From Candidatus Omnitrophota bacterium (GTDB lineage Bacteria > Omnitrophota > Gorgyraeia > Zapsychrales > Zapsychraceae), in assembly GCA_020430005.1 (NCBI GenBank), contig JAGQKQ010000011.1, positions 1 through 17,323 of the forward strand: a DNA stretch of 17,323 bases, written 5' to 3'. This document shows positions 14,365-17,323 of this stretch, one piece after another. Numbering within the stretch: position 1 is the first letter of the stretch; each line of letters opens with the position of its first letter. The notes under the pieces were generated by a model that was not told where the DNA came from, searched no databases, and was given only the letters and a program-made list of their open reading frames with translations. The position numbers and the translations under genes were made by a program.

Positions 14365-15504
14365 ATGAAAAGAAATTTATTGCTCACTCCGGGACCGACT
14401 CAAATACCTCCACAGTTATGCGCGGCGTTGGGGCGACCGATTATTCATCATCGTACACCACAGTTCCAGGAAAATCTGAAAGAGGCTGTAGAAGGGTTAC
14501 AATATGTTTTCCAGACAAAAAACGATATTTATTTAATTCCGGCTTCAGGAACAGGAGCGATGGAAGCGTGTGTTGCGAATTTATTATCCGCCGGTGATCA
14601 AGCGATCACCATTGAAGGTGGAAAATTTGGCGAGCGCTGGACAGAATTATGTAAAGCCTATGGCGCCAAACCGGAAGTTGTGGAAGTTGAGTGGGGTTCG
14701 GCCGTTGATCCACAGGTTATTAAAAAACTTCTGGATGAGAATAAAAATATTAAAGTTGTTTTTGCGACATTAAATGAAACATCAACAGGCGTTGTGACGG
14801 ATATCAAAGCCCTGGCGGACGTTGTTAAAAAAACGGACGCTCTTCTTGTGGTCGACGCGATCAGCGGGCTGGGTGTTGTGGATCTTAAAATGGATGAATG
14901 GGGCGTTGATGTTGTGGCTTCAGCGTCGCATAAAGGGTTTATGCTGCCACCGGGACTGGCATTTGTGGCGGTTAATGACCGGGCGTATAAACGCGCCGAA
15001 CAAACAACAAGTCCTCGCTATTATTTCGATTTTCGCAAGGCCAAAAAAGCGTGGGAAAAAGTGGATACGGCTTTTACACCGGCGATCGGAATTGTTATCG
15101 CGTTATGTGAAAGTTTAAAATGGTTTAAAGAACGTGGCCTTGAAGAAAACTTTAAAAATTATGCCCGTCTGGCAAAGGGAACGCAGGCTGCGGCCAAGGC
15201 ATTGGGCTTAACGCTTTTAGCGAAAGAATCGTGTATTTCCAATGCGTTGACGTCGATTAATCTGCCGGAAAATATTGATGGCGGAAAACTTGTTAAGATT
15301 ATGCGAGACACATACGGTGTTTCTATCGCCGGTGGTCAGGGGTATTTAAAAGGAAAGATTATTCGTATTGCGCATATGGGTGTTGTTGATGAGTATGACA
15401 TTCTGACGGGAATCTCGTGCTTGGAAAAAGTTCTCAAAGAGCTTGGTCATAAATTTGAATTGGGTGCCGGTCTGAAAGCCGCGCAGGAAGTATTTAATAC
15501 CTAA
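14365..15504 (+). CDS. Class V PLP-dependent aminotransferase (probable phosphoserine/alanine-glyoxylate type)
   Basis: A 379-residue fold-type I enzyme of class V (serine-pyruvate / alanine-glyoxylate aminotransferase subgroup). Signs: N-terminal LLTPGPTQIP, HHRTPQF, ASGTGAMEA, NETSTGV, VDAISGLG with the PLP-contacting Asp, and the PLP lysine K190 in SASHKGFMLPPG; RIAHMG near the C-terminus. Sequence alone does not fix the substrate. The immediate serA neighbour suggests it acts as the phosphoserine aminotransferase of the phosphorylated serine pathway, replacing a classical SerC; this is inference. GAAAGG at 14346-14351 is a weak ribosome site 13 nt upstream. Confidence 0.87.
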   Translation: MKRNLLLTPGPTQIPPQLCAALGRPIIHHRTPQFQENLKEAVEGLQYVFQTKNDIYLIPASGTGAMEACVANLLSAGDQAITIEGGKFGERWTELCKAYGAKPEVVEVEWGSAVDPQVIKKLLDENKNIKVVFATLNETSTGVVTDIKALADVVKKTDALLVVDAISGLGVVDLKMDEWGVDVVASASHKGFMLPPGLAFVAVNDRAYKRAEQTTSPRYYFDFRKAKKAWEKVDTAFTPAIGIVIALCESLKWFKERGLEENFKNYARLAKGTQAAAKALGLTLLAKESCISNALTSINLPENIDGGKLVKIMRDTYGVSIAGGQGYLKGKIIRIAHMGVVDEYDILTGISCLEKVLKELGHKFELGAGLKAAQEVFNT

Positions 15505-15509
15505 AATAC

Positions 15510-15567
15510 GTGATCCGTGGTCAGTGGTCTGTTTTCGGCGGATCACAGAACACAGATCACAGACCAC
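15510..15567 (+). repeat. Heptamer-built palindromic repeat, copy C
   Basis: Starts 5 nt after the aminotransferase stop. Units at 15510, 15517, 15524 and 15531 are GTGATCC, GTGGTCA, GTGGTCT and GTTTTCG; the second half has GCGGATC (15538), ACAGAAC (15545), ACAGATC (15552) and ACAGACC (15559). The 23-nt arms 15510-15532 and 15545-15567 match at 18 of 23 positions; GTGGTCT+GT at 15524-15532 pairs perfectly with 15559-15567. The longest and clearest member of the family. The serA frame stays open through it, so gene callers may start serA too early (15517). Confidence 0.87.
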
Positions 15568-15574
15568 ATAAGAT

Positions 15575-15578
15575 GGAG
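15575..15578 (+). promoter_or_regulatory. Ribosome binding site fixing the serA start
   Basis: GGAG, 7 nt before ATG at 15586. The alternative in-frame start at 15517 would translate the palindromic repeat. Confidence 0.65.
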
Positions 15579-15585
15579 TTCAACA

Positions 15586-17169
15586 ATGAAGATACTAATT
15601 AGTGATAAACTCGCCGAAGAAGGCGTTAATATTCTTAAAGAAGTTAAAGAGTTTCAGGTTGATTGCAAATATGGCATATCAGCGGAAGAATTAAAAGGTG
15701 TCATCAAAGATTATGACGCGTTAATTATCCGTAGTGGAACCACTGTGACCGCCGATATTTTAGAAGCGGCCGATCAGTTGAAAGTCATCGGGCGTGCCGG
15801 TGTCGGACTTGATAATGTGGATTTGAAAGCGGCGACGAAAAAAGGTGTGGTCGCGATGAACACGCCGGGTGGAAATACCACATCGACAGCCGAGCATACA
15901 ATGAGTATGATTTTGGCGCTGTCCCGTAATATTCCGCAGGCCTATAAATCCATGAAAGAAGGAAAATGGGACCGGGGCAAGTTCAGTGGTGTTGAGCTTC
16001 ATGGCAAAACATTGGGGATTGTCGGTCTGGGACGAATCGGGGCGACTGTGGCAAAGTTTGCCAAATCGTTTGGAATGAAAATTATCGCGTTTGATCCGTT
16101 TTTATCGGTAGAGGTAGCGGAGAAAAAAGGTGTTGAGGTTGTAGAACTGGAAACGCTAATTAAAGAATCGGACTACATCACTCTGCATATTCCGAAAAGC
16201 AATGAGACGAAAAATCTGATTTCCGAAAAACAATTGAAGATGATGAAAAAGACGGCCCGGTTAATCAACTGCGCGCGTGGGGGCATTATTAATGAAGCTG
16301 ACCTGGCAAAAGCTTTGGAAAGCAAAGAGATCGCCGGATGTGCGTTGGATGTTTTTGAAGCGGAGCCGTTATCACCGGATTCTCCTTTATTGAAACTGGA
16401 CAATTGTGTGGTGACGCCGCATTTGGGGGCATCGACATCGGAAGCACAGATTAATGTGGCGATCGAAGTGGCGGAATGTGTTCGGGACGCTTTATTGGGA
16501 CGTGGTATCAGCAATGCGGCCAACTTTCCGTCAGTTGACGCGGAGACGTACAAAGCCCTTGAGCCTTATAATAATCTGGCAACACGTTTAGGAAAATTCG
16601 CCGGACAATTGCTTGGCGGACGCATCAGTCAATTAAAAATCACTTATAGTGGAGAAGTGAATAATTATAAAGTTGCGCCGGTCACATTATCTCTTGTGAA
16701 CGGAATTTTGCGGCCGATTCTGGGAGATTCCGTTAATTTTATTAATGCCATGGAGATTGCCCGGGAACGCGGCATTGATATTCAGGAAATTAAATCAAAT
16801 AAACAGGGCGAATTCGGTAATGCTGTTCAGGCCGAGATTCAAACAGATAAAGAAAAGCTGACAATTGTCGGAACGCTTTCAGCGAACAACCGTCCGCGAG
16901 TTGTGAAAATTAATGATGTGTATGTGGAAATTGAGCCGGATGGATATATGCTATATATCAACAATAATGATAAACCCGGTTTGGTTGGAGCTTTGGGAAC
17001 TATTCTTGCTCAGGCTAAGATTAATATTGCCGGGATATCCTTAAGTCGCGAAGCACAGGACGGTGTTGCGGTGAGTGTGGTTACTGTGGACACGCCTTTA
17101 AGTGATGAAACGCTTAAAAAACTGCAGGAAACAAAGGACGTTCTTTTTATTAAGCAGTTGAAAGTCTAG
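15586..17169 (+). CDS. serA: D-3-phosphoglycerate dehydrogenase
   Basis: A 527-residue enzyme, the long (type I) form. It oxidises 3-phosphoglycerate to 3-phosphohydroxypyruvate, the first step of serine synthesis. NAD-binding Rossmann motif GLGRIG at 147-152; catalytic R231 (NCARGG), E260 (FEAEPL) and H279 (TPHLGAS). Residues about 316-450 form the intervening/ASB-type regulatory domain; about 453-527 is an ACT domain (YMLYINNNDKPGLVGALG), the usual serine-binding site for feedback inhibition. The start is ATG 15586 with GGAG upstream; the frame extends 5' through the palindromic repeat, but that extension has no family similarity. It is paired with the aminotransferase gene upstream. Confidence 0.96.
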   Translation: MKILISDKLAEEGVNILKEVKEFQVDCKYGISAEELKGVIKDYDALIIRSGTTVTADILEAADQLKVIGRAGVGLDNVDLKAATKKGVVAMNTPGGNTTSTAEHTMSMILALSRNIPQAYKSMKEGKWDRGKFSGVELHGKTLGIVGLGRIGATVAKFAKSFGMKIIAFDPFLSVEVAEKKGVEVVELETLIKESDYITLHIPKSNETKNLISEKQLKMMKKTARLINCARGGIINEADLAKALESKEIAGCALDVFEAEPLSPDSPLLKLDNCVVTPHLGASTSEAQINVAIEVAECVRDALLGRGISNAANFPSVDAETYKALEPYNNLATRLGKFAGQLLGGRISQLKITYSGEVNNYKVAPVTLSLVNGILRPILGDSVNFINAMEIARERGIDIQEIKSNKQGEFGNAVQAEIQTDKEKLTIVGTLSANNRPRVVKINDVYVEIEPDGYMLYINNNDKPGLVGALGTILAQAKINIAGISLSREAQDGVAVSVVTVDTPLSDETLKKLQETKDVLFIKQLKV

Positions 17170-17179
17170 ATAAGATTAA

Positions 17180-17240
17180 AAAGATAGGATGTAAGTTATA
17201 AGAAATAATTTCTATAACTTGCATCTTGTACCTTACTCCT
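17180..17240 (+). repeat. Heptamer-built palindrome of a second sequence type
   Basis: Starts about 10 nt after the serA stop. The right arm has four 7-nt units at 17213, 17220, 17227 and 17234: TATAACT, TGCATCT, TGTACCT, TACTCCT. The left arm carries complementary units at 17180, 17187 and 17194: AAAGATA, GGATGTA, AGTTATA. The core stem 17188-17205 against 17209-17225 pairs with one G-T wobble and one bulged A; loop TAA. It could also act as a weak transcription terminator, but no T-run follows. Confidence 0.72.
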
Positions 17241-17246
17241 AGAATA

Positions 17247-17323
17247 ATGGTGGATATTTCGTACGCGGAAATATTTTTTTATGGATTAAAGGATGCTCTG
17301 GGACCCGGAGCGGTAACTATTTT
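17247..17323 (+). CDS. Possible start of an unknown gene, cut by the window end
   Basis: ATG at 17247 opens a frame of 25 codons to the window edge: MVDISYAEIFFYGLKDALGPG and onward. The beginning is moderately hydrophobic with an aromatic cluster and a GPG turn, which could be the start of a membrane protein. No family was recognised and no ribosome site is visible upstream; GTG at 17250 is an alternative. It lies 7 nt after the palindrome at 17180-17240. Confidence 0.4.
   Translation, partial: MVDISYAEIFFYGLKDALGPGAVTI

Noticed and set aside
15346..15567. Small - strand ORF over the end of the aminotransferase gene
   Set aside because: Its start is translated repeat and the rest is antisense to a well supported gene.
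9529..15567. CRISPR array or conventional tandem repeat
   Set aside because: Copies are kilobases apart, lie singly in gaps and have no spacers; units are 7 nt and palindromic.
15517..15585. N-terminal extension of serA through the repeat
   Set aside because: Open frame but made of repeat sequence; ATG 15586 has GGAG and matches the normal SerA N-terminus.

Overview
All genes in this 17.3 kb window lie on the + strand. They come from a Gram-negative (diderm) bacterium that makes lipopolysaccharide (LPS): the window encodes Kdo synthesis, heptose-phosphate phosphorylation, several heptosyltransferase-family enzymes and the Lpt export machinery. Moderate GC content, many ATGA/GTGA gene overlaps, AT-rich codon use and an uncultured-bacterium style of intergenic palindromes suggest a candidate phylum such as Omnitrophota. 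That placement is inference, not proof.

Region 1 (1-6880) is a tightly coupled glycosyltransferase operon. It holds the 3' end of an ELM1-like (DUF1022) gene, a GT4-GT9 fusion, a separate GT4, and three GT9 genes, mostly joined by ATGA or 1-nt overlaps. It probably assembles the inner/outer core of LPS. Region 2 (6855-12633) starts at a convincing sigma70-type promoter whose -10 box contains the stop codon of the last GT9 gene. It carries hldA/rfaE1, kdsB, kdsA, kdsD, kdsC, an LptC-LptA fusion gene and lptB: the complete ribulose-5-phosphate to CMP-Kdo route except transfer, followed by periplasmic and ATPase parts of LPS export. Region 3 (12634-14220) has a hairpin, then a trigger factor lacking its PPIase domain, overlapping clpP by 1 nt. 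Region 4 (14365-17169) is a serine-type pair: a class V aminotransferase and D-3-phosphoglycerate dehydrogenase (serA). A truncated unknown ORF may start at 17247.

The most unusual non-coding signal is a set of intergenic palindromes built from 7-nt tandem units. Three copies (9529-9581, 14264-14312, 15510-15567) use a GTGRTCY unit on the left arm and its complement on the right arm. A fourth (17180-17240) has the same 7-nt architecture with an unrelated unit (roughly TRYAWCT). Three of the four sit within about 20 nt after a stop codon. No gap between genes exceeds 144 nt. No tRNA, rRNA, CRISPR array or insertion sequence was seen.
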